From assembly GCF_040270295.1 (NCBI RefSeq), contig NZ_JBELOE010000280.1: 64,000 nucleotides of DNA; one strand, 5' to 3'. Positions 54,558 to 62,872 of this stretch are shown here, piece by piece (position 1 is the stretch's first letter; each line of letters starts with the position of its first letter). The notes below the pieces were generated by a model. That model was not told the DNA's origin. It saw nothing but the letters and a program-made list of their open reading frames with translations, and made no database searches. The position numbers and the translations under genes are program-made. The stretch comes from Catenovulum sediminis. GTDB taxonomy: Bacteria; Pseudomonadota; Gammaproteobacteria; Enterobacterales; Alteromonadaceae.

Positions 54558-54586
54558 AAAAAACGCCTCGTTTGTTCAAGAGGCGT
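54556..54586 (-). terminator. Terminator-like hairpin overlapping the yoaA start
   Basis: On the minus strand ACGCCTC (54586-54580) pairs with GAGGCGT (54569-54563) around a 10-base loop and is followed by eight T bases. It lies 38 bases after the small hypothetical gene and can end that transcript. The T run merges into the yoaA TTG start (54557-54555), and the GAGG of the 3' arm is at ideal distance to serve as its ribosome-binding site. Confidence 0.8.
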
Positions 54587-54623
54587 AGATTATCCAGTTT
54601 TTACGCTAAATATCCAGTTTAGC

Positions 54624-54890
54624 TTATATCAAAATATCGATATGGTGGTGTCGCTCATCGTTTGATTTTTGTTTTTCTTGAGTATCCTTTTCACCACTCT
54701 CTGTTGCGGTTTCGGAATCAGACAGCTGCTCGTGCCGTTTGTGTGCAAGACGGTGCTTATAATATTTTTCTTCGCGGGTTTCTTGAGACGTTTTAGGTTC
54801 TTTTGATATTTTGGCGACATTTAAACGGGGTGGCTTCAATTTATCTTGAACCACACGTGGCATAAATGGAATAATCATGTCCATGTTCAT
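54624..54890 (-). CDS. Small charged hypothetical protein
   Basis: An 88-residue protein I do not recognise. It begins MNMDMIIPFMPRVVQDKL and is then rich in Lys, Arg, Glu and His, ending RHHHIDILI, with no membrane helix or motif. I chose the ATG at 54890 because AGGAGG stands 7 bases before it; another ATG five codons upstream overlaps that site. The strong RBS and the terminator downstream favour a real gene. It lies between tusA and yoaA. Confidence 0.65.
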   Translation of the reverse strand: MNMDMIIPFMPRVVQDKLKPPRLNVAKISKEPKTSQETREEKYYKHRLAHKRHEQLSDSETATESGEKDTQEKQKSNDERHHHIDILI

Positions 54891-54976
54891 CGTTTGCCTC
54901 CTCATTTAAATGATTAAATGACTATCTTTATTATCGGCTAAATAGTGAAATTGTTTAAATATTAAAAAACTTATTT

Positions 54977-55207
54977 TTATTTACCCTTGCCTAATTTAAT
55001 ACGTAATCGGTATAGATGTGGTTCAACTTCAAGAATTTCTACGCTATAACCTTTAAATTCAAGCCATGCTGGAATATCCTTTAAAGATGACTTATCTGAG
55101 ATCCAAAGCTCTAGCGTATCGCTAGCTTGGCAATCTTTAAGTTTTAGTTTAAGTTGCAGCAACGGCATTGGACAAAACATATGACGGCAGTCTAATTTAA
55201 TTAACAT
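54977..55207 (-). CDS. tusA: TusA-family sulfurtransferase
   Basis: A 76-residue TusA-like protein that carries sulfur as a persulfide, in E. coli from IscS to the thiouridine pathway of tRNA. The motif CPMPLLQLK near residue 12 contains the active Cys. I chose the ATG at 55207 (MLIKLDCRHMFCPMP) from family length; the frame is open upstream to 55282, but the extra residues are not family-like. The RBS is weak. It is divergent from the next gene. IscS is in this window. Confidence 0.85.
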   Translation of the reverse strand: MLIKLDCRHMFCPMPLLQLKLKLKDCQASDTLELWISDKSSLKDIPAWLEFKGYSVEILEVEPHLYRLRIKLGKGK

Positions 55208-55302
55208 TGTCTGGTGCTTAAAAAGAATGCATGCTTTATTGTAACAAAATATTTTAGTCAATGATTTAATATCAATTGGCATTAACGAGGACGTGTCTAG
55301 CG

Positions 55303-55980
55303 ATGTCTAACTCATTAGGTAAATCTGCTTTGCCGGAAAACCCAACTCTAAAAGACATTAACAAGTTTAAACGCCAACTTAATTGGGGCGATTTACCGCC
55401 CTTTTATCATATGATTGCTTCATCAGTTAGTGAGTTAGAAAGTATTCATGCAATGGGGTTTGACAATGCTCTAAGAAAAATATGTAAACCTACCAATTGG
55501 AATATTGAATTATTAGGTGGCTACATTGACGCAAATAACGAAATACATGTTGATAAAAAACCGCGTATAGCAATTTACCAACTTTTTACCGAGCGTGGGT
55601 TTGAATTGCATTGTTTTCCTTATGCAAGAGACAAGGAAATAGACCAATATGTCCGAAATCATCGTTTAATGGAATTTGTAGTCTGGGATCCAGGCACCAT
55701 GAAAGTACTAGGTCGAGTAAACCAATTACACAAGTTTATTGACTATTATTTTCAGCGCGGTGATGTTGCAGACCGGGCGGTGATTTTCCATGCGATGCAT
55801 TGTGTCAATAAACTGATTGAATATATGCAAAAACATGTCGATGTCGTTAAAGTGGACGGCGTATCAATCGAACAATACTTTAAACTACAAGAGAAAAAAC
55901 TGGCGACAGCAGATTTCGACGATTTGCTATTAGGTGGTTTGAAAGGAAACGAATTATCAAACGGGGACTCTAATAAATAA
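55303..55980 (+). CDS. Conserved hypothetical protein, 225 residues
   Basis: A 225-residue soluble protein I cannot assign. It opens MSNSLGKSALPENPTLKDIN, is mixed helix and strand, contains RLMEFVVWDPGTMKVLGRVN in the middle and ends in an acidic tail. No signal peptide, membrane helix or catalytic motif is obvious. The ATG at 55303 is chosen over the TTG at 55276; a GAGG lies 13 bases upstream, rather far. It is divergent from tusA and 38 bases before bepA, with which it may be co-transcribed. Confidence 0.7.
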   Translation: MSNSLGKSALPENPTLKDINKFKRQLNWGDLPPFYHMIASSVSELESIHAMGFDNALRKICKPTNWNIELLGGYIDANNEIHVDKKPRIAIYQLFTERGFELHCFPYARDKEIDQYVRNHRLMEFVVWDPGTMKVLGRVNQLHKFIDYYFQRGDVADRAVIFHAMHCVNKLIEYMQKHVDVVKVDGVSIEQYFKLQEKKLATADFDDLLLGGLKGNELSNGDSNK

Positions 55981-56018
55981 TCCAGATAGTTTGATTCGTA
56001 TATTAATAGGTGTTCAAT

Positions 56019-57470
56019 TTGTTGAAAAAGTTGTCTGTACTTTGTTTGAGTTTGTCTGTTGCGTTGTCGAGTGTCTCTGTCAACGCGGTGTCAAATGGCA
56101 ATAAATTACCTGATTTGGGAACCGTTGCCGCCGGTAGTTTAACGATCGAAAAAGAAAAAGTGATTGGCCAGGTTATTCGCCGGCAACTTAGAGCAACCTC
56201 CCCCGTTATTTCAGATCCGTTATTGGATGAATATATCAATGATCTTGGAAACAAATTAGTTTCCAAAGCCAATGATGTTCGCTACCCATTTGATTTTTAT
56301 TTAATCAAAAATCCACAGCTTAACGCATTTGCGACCTTTGGCGGTGTTGTTGCACTGCACACCCGGACTTTACTAGAATCAGAAACCGAATCTGAATTGG
56401 CTTCTGTTATTGGGCACGAAATCGCGCACGTAACACAACGTCATATAGCAAGAACCATTGAAGAAAACCAAAGAAATGCGCCATTAACAATTGCTTCATT
56501 ACTGGGTGCTATATTAATCGCTATGGCAGATCCCAGCGCAGGTGCTGCTGCTATCACAACAGCACAGGCCAGTAGCCAGCAAATGGCGCTTAATTATAAT
56601 CGTCACAATGAAAAAGAAGCCGACAGGATTGGCCTTCGAATCATGATTGATGCTGGCTTTGATCCGAATGGCGCGCGTGATTTTTTTGTCCGCTTAGCAG
56701 AACAAAGCCGCTACTCAAGTAAACTGCCGGCGATGCTGTATTCACACCCATTACCAGACTCTCGAGTGAGTGATATTCGTGCGCGCGTTGACGGCTTAGA
56801 ACCTAAATTCGTGCGCCCTAACCCGGCATTTCATTTTGCTAAAGTCAGAACAGCGGTGCTATACACGCATGTGCCGAGTTATCACGTAGAGCACTTTAGA
56901 GCAAAATTAAACGAGCCAGAGCAAATCGAAAATCCATATTATAAATACGGCTTAGCACTTGCTCTGATGAAAACCGATGCTTTTACCGAGGCCAGCAAAA
57001 TAATAGATGAGTTGTTACAACGACAAGGCAACAATTTATATTTTCTTGATCTAAAAACAGACATAGAGTTAGGCTTAAAACGATATAAAGATATTCTAGA
57101 TTTGTTGGCAATAAAATTAGAATTGATGCCAAATAACCAAGTATTGGTTTTAAACTATGCAAACGCACTAATTTCTGCCAAACAAGCGCAGAAAGCAGTT
57201 GAAATATTAAAAGATTTTATTATTCTCCAACCAGAACATTATCTGGCTTGGCAGTTGATGTCAGATGCATATAAACAACTTGGCAACCGAGCAATGTACC
57301 ATCAGGCTCAGGCAGAGTTATATGCATTGGTTTTAGCATATCCCAAAGCAATTGATGAACTGCATACTGCTTTTAATTATATTGACAGGCAATCTGAGAC
57401 AGACAAAAAGCGAATCTCTGCCAGAATTAAACAGTTGCGTAATGAACAAGAGAATATTAAAAGGCTTTAA
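56019..57470 (+). CDS. bepA: Beta-barrel assembly-enhancing protease BepA
   Basis: A periplasmic M48 metalloprotease of about 483 residues with a C-terminal TPR domain, like E. coli BepA (YfgC, 487 residues), which promotes LptD assembly and degrades stalled outer-membrane proteins. A signal peptide (LCLSLSVALSSVSVNA) is followed by HEIAH near residue 134 with downstream EADRIG as third ligand region; TPR repeats occupy about 300-480. The start is TTG at 56019 (AGGTG six bases before) or GTG at 56010. It is followed closely by yfgD. Confidence 0.92.
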   Translation: MLKKLSVLCLSLSVALSSVSVNAVSNGNKLPDLGTVAAGSLTIEKEKVIGQVIRRQLRATSPVISDPLLDEYINDLGNKLVSKANDVRYPFDFYLIKNPQLNAFATFGGVVALHTRTLLESETESELASVIGHEIAHVTQRHIARTIEENQRNAPLTIASLLGAILIAMADPSAGAAAITTAQASSQQMALNYNRHNEKEADRIGLRIMIDAGFDPNGARDFFVRLAEQSRYSSKLPAMLYSHPLPDSRVSDIRARVDGLEPKFVRPNPAFHFAKVRTAVLYTHVPSYHVEHFRAKLNEPEQIENPYYKYGLALALMKTDAFTEASKIIDELLQRQGNNLYFLDLKTDIELGLKRYKDILDLLAIKLELMPNNQVLVLNYANALISAKQAQKAVEILKDFIILQPEHYLAWQLMSDAYKQLGNRAMYHQAQAELYALVLAYPKAIDELHTAFNYIDRQSETDKKRISARIKQLRNEQENIKRL

Positions 57471-57472
57471 AT

Positions 57473-57829
57473 ATGGCTGACTTTATCATTTACCATAACC
57501 CTCGCTGCAGTAAAAGTCGTGAAACGCTCGCATTATTAGAGCAAAATGGTATTCAACCCGAAGTTGTTGAGTATCTAAATACCCCACCGTCTGTTGAAAC
57601 TATACGTAATCTTGTTGATATTTTGGGATTGGATTCTGCCCATCAGTTAATCCGTGAGAAAGAGTTAATCTATAAAGAGCTTGACCTAGATGAATTTATG
57701 ACAGATGAAGAATTATTACCATTAATGAATGAGTACCCCAAATTAATAGAACGTCCCATCGTCGTAAAAGGCAATAAAGCAATTATTGGCAGGCCGCCTG
57801 AAAACGTACTAGAGCTCATTAATGGTTGA
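57473..57829 (+). CDS. yfgD: ArsC-family protein YfgD
   Basis: A 118-residue glutaredoxin-dependent arsenate reductase-like protein. The active Cys is in HNPRCSKSRETL (about residue 12), and the family Arg motifs IERPIVV and GRPPENVLEL are present. In E. coli yfgD also follows bepA, so this is the locus-specific paralogue and not a resistance gene; no ars genes are nearby. It starts 2 bases after bepA and overlaps wrbA by 8 bases. Confidence 0.9.
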   Translation: MADFIIYHNPRCSKSRETLALLEQNGIQPEVVEYLNTPPSVETIRNLVDILGLDSAHQLIREKELIYKELDLDEFMTDEELLPLMNEYPKLIERPIVVKGNKAIIGRPPENVLELING

Positions 57830-58409
57830 GATTCTGGTTCTATACTATAGCCGCAATGGCAGTACGCGCCAGCTGGCGCAGCATATTGCAAGTGGTATCG
57901 AAGCTGCTGGCGGCATTGCTCGAATGCGTACTGTGCAGTCTGTTTCAGCTGATCATCAACAAACAGCTGCACCAGTGCCTTCTGAAGGGGATATTTACGC
58001 CGAACATCAAGATTTGATTGAGTGTGATGGTTTAATATTGGGCTCACCAACACGTTTCGGCAATATGGCCGCAGCATTGAAATATTTTATAGATTCAACC
58101 AGCACCTTATGGTTAAAAGGATCATTAGAGGGGAAACCCGCTGCGGTTTTCACCTCTACTGGTAGTTTACATGGTGGACAAGAAACCACATTAACCAGTA
58201 TGATGCTGCCGCTGTTGCACCATGGTATGCTGATAGTGGGTTTGCCTTACAGCGAACCTGCATTACACAACACAGAATCTGGTGGGAGTCCGTATGGGGC
58301 AACGCACTGGAGCCACAAACAATCAACAAAAGTTGATAAAACTGAAATCCAACTTGCTGTTGCCCTAGGTAAACGCATGACCAATATAGCGAAAAAATTA
58401 TCTTCATGA
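57822..58409 (+). CDS. wrbA: WrbA-type NAD(P)H:quinone oxidoreductase
   Basis: A 195-residue flavodoxin-like FMN protein of the WrbA group, which reduces quinones by two electrons. The phosphate-binding loop is LYYSRNGSTRQLA near residues 6-18, and DGLILGSPTRFGNMAA and FTSTGSLHGGQETT are typical of the family. It overlaps yfgD at the start and the DUF2069 gene at the end, so the three are co-translated. Confidence 0.9.
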   Translation: MVEILVLYYSRNGSTRQLAQHIASGIEAAGGIARMRTVQSVSADHQQTAAPVPSEGDIYAEHQDLIECDGLILGSPTRFGNMAAALKYFIDSTSTLWLKGSLEGKPAAVFTSTGSLHGGQETTLTSMMLPLLHHGMLIVGLPYSEPALHNTESGGSPYGATHWSHKQSTKVDKTEIQLAVALGKRMTNIAKKLSS

Positions 58410-58822
58410 CTGATCAACAGAGTAAAATAAAACGTGCTAAGTATATAGCCTTAGCAGGATATCTTGGTTTAATTGCACTCATTCCAGCTTGGCATTTGTG
58501 GTTAGCTCCCCCCATGGACGGTTTATCCAAATGGTTTGTCTTGGCGCTTTGGGGGATCCCATTATTAATTCCGTTTAAAGGTTTAATTACGGGAAAACCT
58601 TACACTTATGCATGGGCAAACTTTATTGCCATGTTGTATTTTTTACATAGTTTAACTTTAGTTTATGCTTCAGAAAGTGAACGATTTTTAGCAATAATAG
58701 AGTTTATATTAGTGTCTCTGTGGTTTGGTGCAGGTACTTACTACGCGCGATGGCAAGGTCAATATTTAGGTATTGGTATTAAAAAACGTAAAAACACCAA
58801 TTCCCCCAATTCCCCAAATTAA
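58406..58822 (+). CDS. DUF2069 membrane protein
   Basis: A 138-residue inner-membrane protein of the DUF2069 family with four predicted helices and few polar loops. The function is unknown; family members usually stand after wrbA in gammaproteobacteria, as here, with a 4-base overlap (ATGA). Confidence 0.85.
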   Translation: MTDQQSKIKRAKYIALAGYLGLIALIPAWHLWLAPPMDGLSKWFVLALWGIPLLIPFKGLITGKPYTYAWANFIAMLYFLHSLTLVYASESERFLAIIEFILVSLWFGAGTYYARWQGQYLGIGIKKRKNTNSPNSPN

Positions 58823-58829
58823 ACACTTA

Positions 58830-59513
58830 ATGCCTCATCAACTTATTTACACACACCCTGACTTTTATGTTTTCAATAAAACTCAAGGTGTGGATTTTCA
58901 TGATGATAATGGTGTTGCTGGTTTTTTTTCACAGATTAAACACAGCTACCCGAGTGAAAAACTTTACCCGGTTCATCGTTTAGATAAAGAAACATCAGGC
59001 CTTATTATTGTTGCGCGTAACTTAGCTGCAGAACAGTATATTCAACAATTGTTTCAAGCTTCAAAAATTGAAAAATACTATTGGGCGATCGCCGGTAATA
59101 AGCCAAAGCAAAAACAAGGTCGAATTTGCGGTGATATGAAAAAGTCACGCAACAAAGGCTGGATGTTAGCAAAAAGAACGGATAATCCAGCTAAAACCTA
59201 TTTTTATTCGTTTGGCTTGGGAAATGGATATCGCCACTATTTATTAAAACCTTATACTGGAAAAACGCATCAATTACGTGTTGCAATGAAATCAATTGGC
59301 AGCCCAATTTTAGGTGATGATATTTACAAAGGTCAGTCCGCTGATAGATTATACCTCCATGCACAAGCATTGCGCATTCACTACCAACAACAAATAATTG
59401 AAGTTCAGCTTAATCCAGAGCATCCGCTTTTTAAAATCGCAAACGCAAACGCAACCGATGAAAATAAAAAGTGGATTAACGCACCATGGAGTTTAAATTG
59501 GCCTAAACTGTAA
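58830..59513 (+). CDS. RluA-family pseudouridine synthase (TIGR01621 type)
   Basis: A 227-residue pseudouridine synthase of the RluA family, without an S4 domain. The catalytic Asp is in VHRLDKETSGL near residue 50; LLKPYTGKTHQLRVAM and LYLHAQALRI are further family motifs. The likely start is the ATG at 58830, eight bases after the DUF2069 stop; upstream residues in the same frame overlap that gene and are not family-like. No good RBS is visible, so coupling is likely. The RNA target is unknown. Confidence 0.88.
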   Translation: MPHQLIYTHPDFYVFNKTQGVDFHDDNGVAGFFSQIKHSYPSEKLYPVHRLDKETSGLIIVARNLAAEQYIQQLFQASKIEKYYWAIAGNKPKQKQGRICGDMKKSRNKGWMLAKRTDNPAKTYFYSFGLGNGYRHYLLKPYTGKTHQLRVAMKSIGSPILGDDIYKGQSADRLYLHAQALRIHYQQQIIEVQLNPEHPLFKIANANATDENKKWINAPWSLNWPKL

Positions 59514-59535
59514 TAAAGTACAGGAGGTGATTTAA

Positions 59536-60087
59536 ATGAAAAAAATTGAAAAAATTAATGCGCTCACTGAGCTTGAAATCTTTTCACGTATACCCATTTT
59601 CCAATCCCTTAGTGCAAGCGAGCGCAGTTGCTTTTTAACCGATGATGTCGTCTTTTTTATTGTTGAAAAAGATGAATACGTTATTCGTCAGAACGACAAT
59701 GATCATTATTTTTATATATTATTAAGTGGCCACTTAGAAGTAACGAAAAATGCCAATAATGCATTGATAGCTTATATCGAACCGGGGCAATTTGTAGGCG
59801 AAATTGGCTTTATCACGAATCAACCTCGAACAGCTCATGTCAAAGCGTTAGAAAAATCAGTTGTCATACAAATCGATCACAACATCATGAATCGTTTACC
59901 TATAAAGGTTAGAGACCAACTAAAAGACCAAATAATTACAGGTTTAGTTGAACGCATCAGCCATTTAAATGATGAGTTAATTGAATCGCATGAAATTCAA
60001 AATAAAGCAGACAAAACTAATGAAGGTTCAAGTAAGGCTGTGATCCAGCTCGCCGATGATTGGGAAAACACCGACAAGACTGGATAA
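59536..60087 (+). CDS. Cyclic nucleotide-binding domain protein
   Basis: A 183-residue protein with one cNMP-binding domain (about residues 18-140). The phosphate-binding cassette reads GQFVGEIGFITNQPRTAHV, close to Crp, with the Glu and Arg contacts present. There is no DNA-binding helix-turn-helix; the C-terminal 40 residues are polar and helical. It probably acts by protein contact or as a c-NMP sensor. AGGAGGTGA lies 5 bases before the ATG, a near-perfect Shine-Dalgarno. Convergent with glgP. Confidence 0.85.
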   Translation: MKKIEKINALTELEIFSRIPIFQSLSASERSCFLTDDVVFFIVEKDEYVIRQNDNDHYFYILLSGHLEVTKNANNALIAYIEPGQFVGEIGFITNQPRTAHVKALEKSVVIQIDHNIMNRLPIKVRDQLKDQIITGLVERISHLNDELIESHEIQNKADKTNEGSSKAVIQLADDWENTDKTG

Positions 60088-60092
60088 TTAGT

Positions 60093-62636
60093 TTATTCTT
60101 CAATAAAACACGGAGTGAGTTTCCAGATATTATTCACGTAATCCTGAATTGAACGATCCGAATTAAATTTACCCATAGTCGCAGTATTGATTATCGCCAT
60201 TCGCGCCCAAGTTGGTTTGTCTTGGTATAAACGGTCTATCTTTTTATGCGCATCAGAGTAGGAAGCATAATCAGCCAAAGTGAGGTAGGTATCCCCATAG
60301 TCTAATAAGCTTCGTTTGATTTCTGCTAGTTCTCCCGGTTTGCCCGGTGTAAAATAGTCTGTATCAAACCAATCCAGTACGGCTTTAAGTTCCTCGTTCG
60401 CATAGTAGTAATCCCAAGGATTATAGCCAGCTGCTTTTTTCGCTTTTACTTCTTCTACCGTTAGGCCAAAAATAACCACGTTATCTTCACCCGCTTCTTC
60501 GGCAATTTCGATGTTTGCACCATCCAGTGTACCTATGGTGACGGCACCGTTTAAAGCAAGCTTCATATTACCTGTACCGGACGCTTCTTTGCCTGCCAAA
60601 GAAATCTGTTCAGATACATCCGCCGCTGGGATCATTTTTTCTGCCAAGCTAACTCGATAATTCGGTAAAAAGACCACTTTCAGTTTATCTTTTATACGTG
60701 CGTCATTGTTGACTCTATCCGCTACTTTGTTAATGGCATATATAATTTCCTTCGCCATATAATATCCAGGAGCTGCTTTTGCGCCAAAAATAAATACTCT
60801 TTTTGGCATATCATAATCAGGGTTTTGCAACAAACGACGATATAAAGCCATAATATGTATCAGATTCAACTGCTGACGCTTATATTCATGTAAACGTTTG
60901 ATCTGAATATCAAACAATGCAGTTGGGTCCACTTCGATATTGGTTAAGGATTTAATCACTTTAGCCAATTCAACTTTATTGTCATGTTTTATTTGCATAA
61001 AGACTTTTTGAAATTTGCTGTCGTCAGCAAAGTCATTCAGCTTCTGCAATTTATCTAAATGTACGGGCCAATCATCATCTACATATTCGGAAATCAATTT
61101 TGATAGTGCTGGATTACAAGATTTAAGCCAACGTCTTGGTGTAACACCATTGGTGACGTTAGTGAGTTTATCAGGCCAGATTTGATTAAATTCGGGGAAT
61201 AAATCAGACTTGACCAACTGTGAATGGATCTCAGCAACACCATTTACTTTAAAGCTAGCAATAACCGACAAGTTACCCATTCGAACCATTTTTTCATGGC
61301 CTTCTTCGATAATAGATAACTTCCTTTTTACCTCATCATTGTCTGGGAATGCTGGTTCAACGACATCTTCTAGGAAACGACTGTTGATTTCATAAATGAT
61401 TTCTAGGTGACGTGGTAATACTTTTTCGAATAATCGAACAGACCACTTTTCCAAAGCTTCTGGTAATAAGGTGTGATTGGTATAAGCGAATACGTTTTGA
61501 CAGATTGCCCAAGCATCATCCCAATGCATTTCTGCACGGTCTACCAAAATTCTCATTAACTCCGGAATCGCGACCGCTGGGTGAGTATCGTTTAATTGGA
61601 TGACGACCTGATCTGTAAACTTACTCCAATCATTACCATGTGCACGTTTATATCGTCTAATAATATCTTTAATAGAACATGCGCAAAAGAAGTATTGCTG
61701 TATTAAACGCAATTCTTTACCCGCTTCGGTATTATCATTTGGATATAATACTTTTGAAATGGTTTCCGCCTGCACGTTTTCAACTTGAGCATCTAGGTAA
61801 CCACCCGCATTAAATACATCCCAGTTGAAAAAGTCCGAAGCGCGACTCTCCCATAATCGTAAAATATTAACGGTTTTAGCACCATAACCAACCACAGGTA
61901 TATCCCATGGTACACCTTTAATAATGCGGCCCGGATGCCATTCTTTATGAATGTGTCCACCCTCGTCGTACTTGGTTTCTACATAACCATAAAGGGGAAT
62001 TTCTTGGATTGATTCTGGTCGGCAGATTTCCCATGGATTACCATATTCACGCCATGAATCCGGCCGCTCTAACTGACGACCATGCTGAATTTCTTGGGTA
62101 AATAAACCATGCTCATAGTGGATACCATAGCCAATAGCCGGATATCCTAACGTCGCCAATGAGTCAACAAAACAAGCAGCTAAACGGCCTAAACCACCGT
62201 TCCCCAGTGCCATATCCGGTTCTTCTTCACAGATCTCGTTAAAATCCAAATCTAGCTGCTCTAAAGCTTGCTTGGCGATATCTGTTAAGCCAACACTTGT
62301 CAGGTTATTCTTCAAAAAACGGCCCATCAAAAATTCTAAAGAAAAGTAATGAACGGCTCGGGTGTCTTTTTGATAATGTGTTTTTTGTGTTTTGGTGACA
62401 CGCTCAAAAACAATTTCGTTGACCGCTGCACAAGTGGCATTCCACCAAGCTTTTTTACTGGCTTTGTTCTCGTCCGTGCCTAAGGTAACATGCAAGTGTT
62501 TGACCACGCAGTCCTTGAATTCTTCAGTCGTCACTTCAAATTGTTTTAAGTCATCAGAAACCGCTGACGTTTTTTTGCGGCTTGTTTTAGCGCTTGCGCT
62601 AGTTTTATTTTTGCTAGTACGGCGAGTTGTTGTCAT
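60093..62636 (-). CDS. glgP: Glycogen/maltodextrin phosphorylase
   Basis: An 847-residue GT35 phosphorylase that releases glucose 1-phosphate from glycogen or maltodextrin. The PLP lysine is in KEASGTGNMKLALNGA near residue 692, and MALGNGGLGRLAACF (near 143) and the VHYFSLEFLMGR region are family typical. The first 28 residues are a Lys/Ser/Thr-rich extension. It lies downstream of pgm, which uses its product. A stem-loop after pgm lies between them. Confidence 0.95.
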   Translation of the reverse strand: MTTTRRTSKNKTSASAKTSRKKTSAVSDDLKQFEVTTEEFKDCVVKHLHVTLGTDENKASKKAWWNATCAAVNEIVFERVTKTQKTHYQKDTRAVHYFSLEFLMGRFLKNNLTSVGLTDIAKQALEQLDLDFNEICEEEPDMALGNGGLGRLAACFVDSLATLGYPAIGYGIHYEHGLFTQEIQHGRQLERPDSWREYGNPWEICRPESIQEIPLYGYVETKYDEGGHIHKEWHPGRIIKGVPWDIPVVGYGAKTVNILRLWESRASDFFNWDVFNAGGYLDAQVENVQAETISKVLYPNDNTEAGKELRLIQQYFFCACSIKDIIRRYKRAHGNDWSKFTDQVVIQLNDTHPAVAIPELMRILVDRAEMHWDDAWAICQNVFAYTNHTLLPEALEKWSVRLFEKVLPRHLEIIYEINSRFLEDVVEPAFPDNDEVKRKLSIIEEGHEKMVRMGNLSVIASFKVNGVAEIHSQLVKSDLFPEFNQIWPDKLTNVTNGVTPRRWLKSCNPALSKLISEYVDDDWPVHLDKLQKLNDFADDSKFQKVFMQIKHDNKVELAKVIKSLTNIEVDPTALFDIQIKRLHEYKRQQLNLIHIMALYRRLLQNPDYDMPKRVFIFGAKAAPGYYMAKEIIYAINKVADRVNNDARIKDKLKVVFLPNYRVSLAEKMIPAADVSEQISLAGKEASGTGNMKLALNGAVTIGTLDGANIEIAEEAGEDNVVIFGLTVEEVKAKKAAGYNPWDYYYANEELKAVLDWFDTDYFTPGKPGELAEIKRSLLDYGDTYLTLADYASYSDAHKKIDRLYQDKPTWARMAIINTATMGKFNSDRSIQDYVNNIWKLTPCFIEE

Positions 62637-62821
62637 CTTTAATCCTACACACTGGTATACAGTTGTTTAAAGTTCCAACCCTAAGCCAATCACTTATCGT
62701 GAACTGCAAGCTGTCGGGTCACTTACGCGCTCCGCATGTGATAACCCAGTCAACAAACTGAGCTAAATCAATTGTTATTATTTATTTAATATGTCTCGTG
62801 CAATGCGAATTATTTTTATTG

Positions 62822-62849
62822 TTTGGGAACAGCTTTTGCTGTTCCCAAA
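62822..62849 (-). terminator. Strong stem-loop after pgm, no U tract
   Basis: A perfect 12-bp stem TTTGGGAACAGC (62822-62833) and GCTGTTCCCAAA (62838-62849) with a TTTT loop lies 23 bases after the pgm stop. On the minus strand it is followed by CAATAAAAATAATT, so it lacks a U tract; it may be an mRNA end or processing element. Confidence 0.6.
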
Positions 62850-62872
62850 GCATTCTCATGCTTATAGCGGGC

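Noticed and set aside
57473..57829. ArsC-like gene as part of an arsenic-resistance locus
   Set aside because: No arsR, arsB or acr3 nearby; the bepA-yfgD order identifies the housekeeping paralogue.
62637..62872. Maltose-type operator before glgP
   Set aside because: No copy of TGCATACGTATGCA or close variant is present in this spacer.
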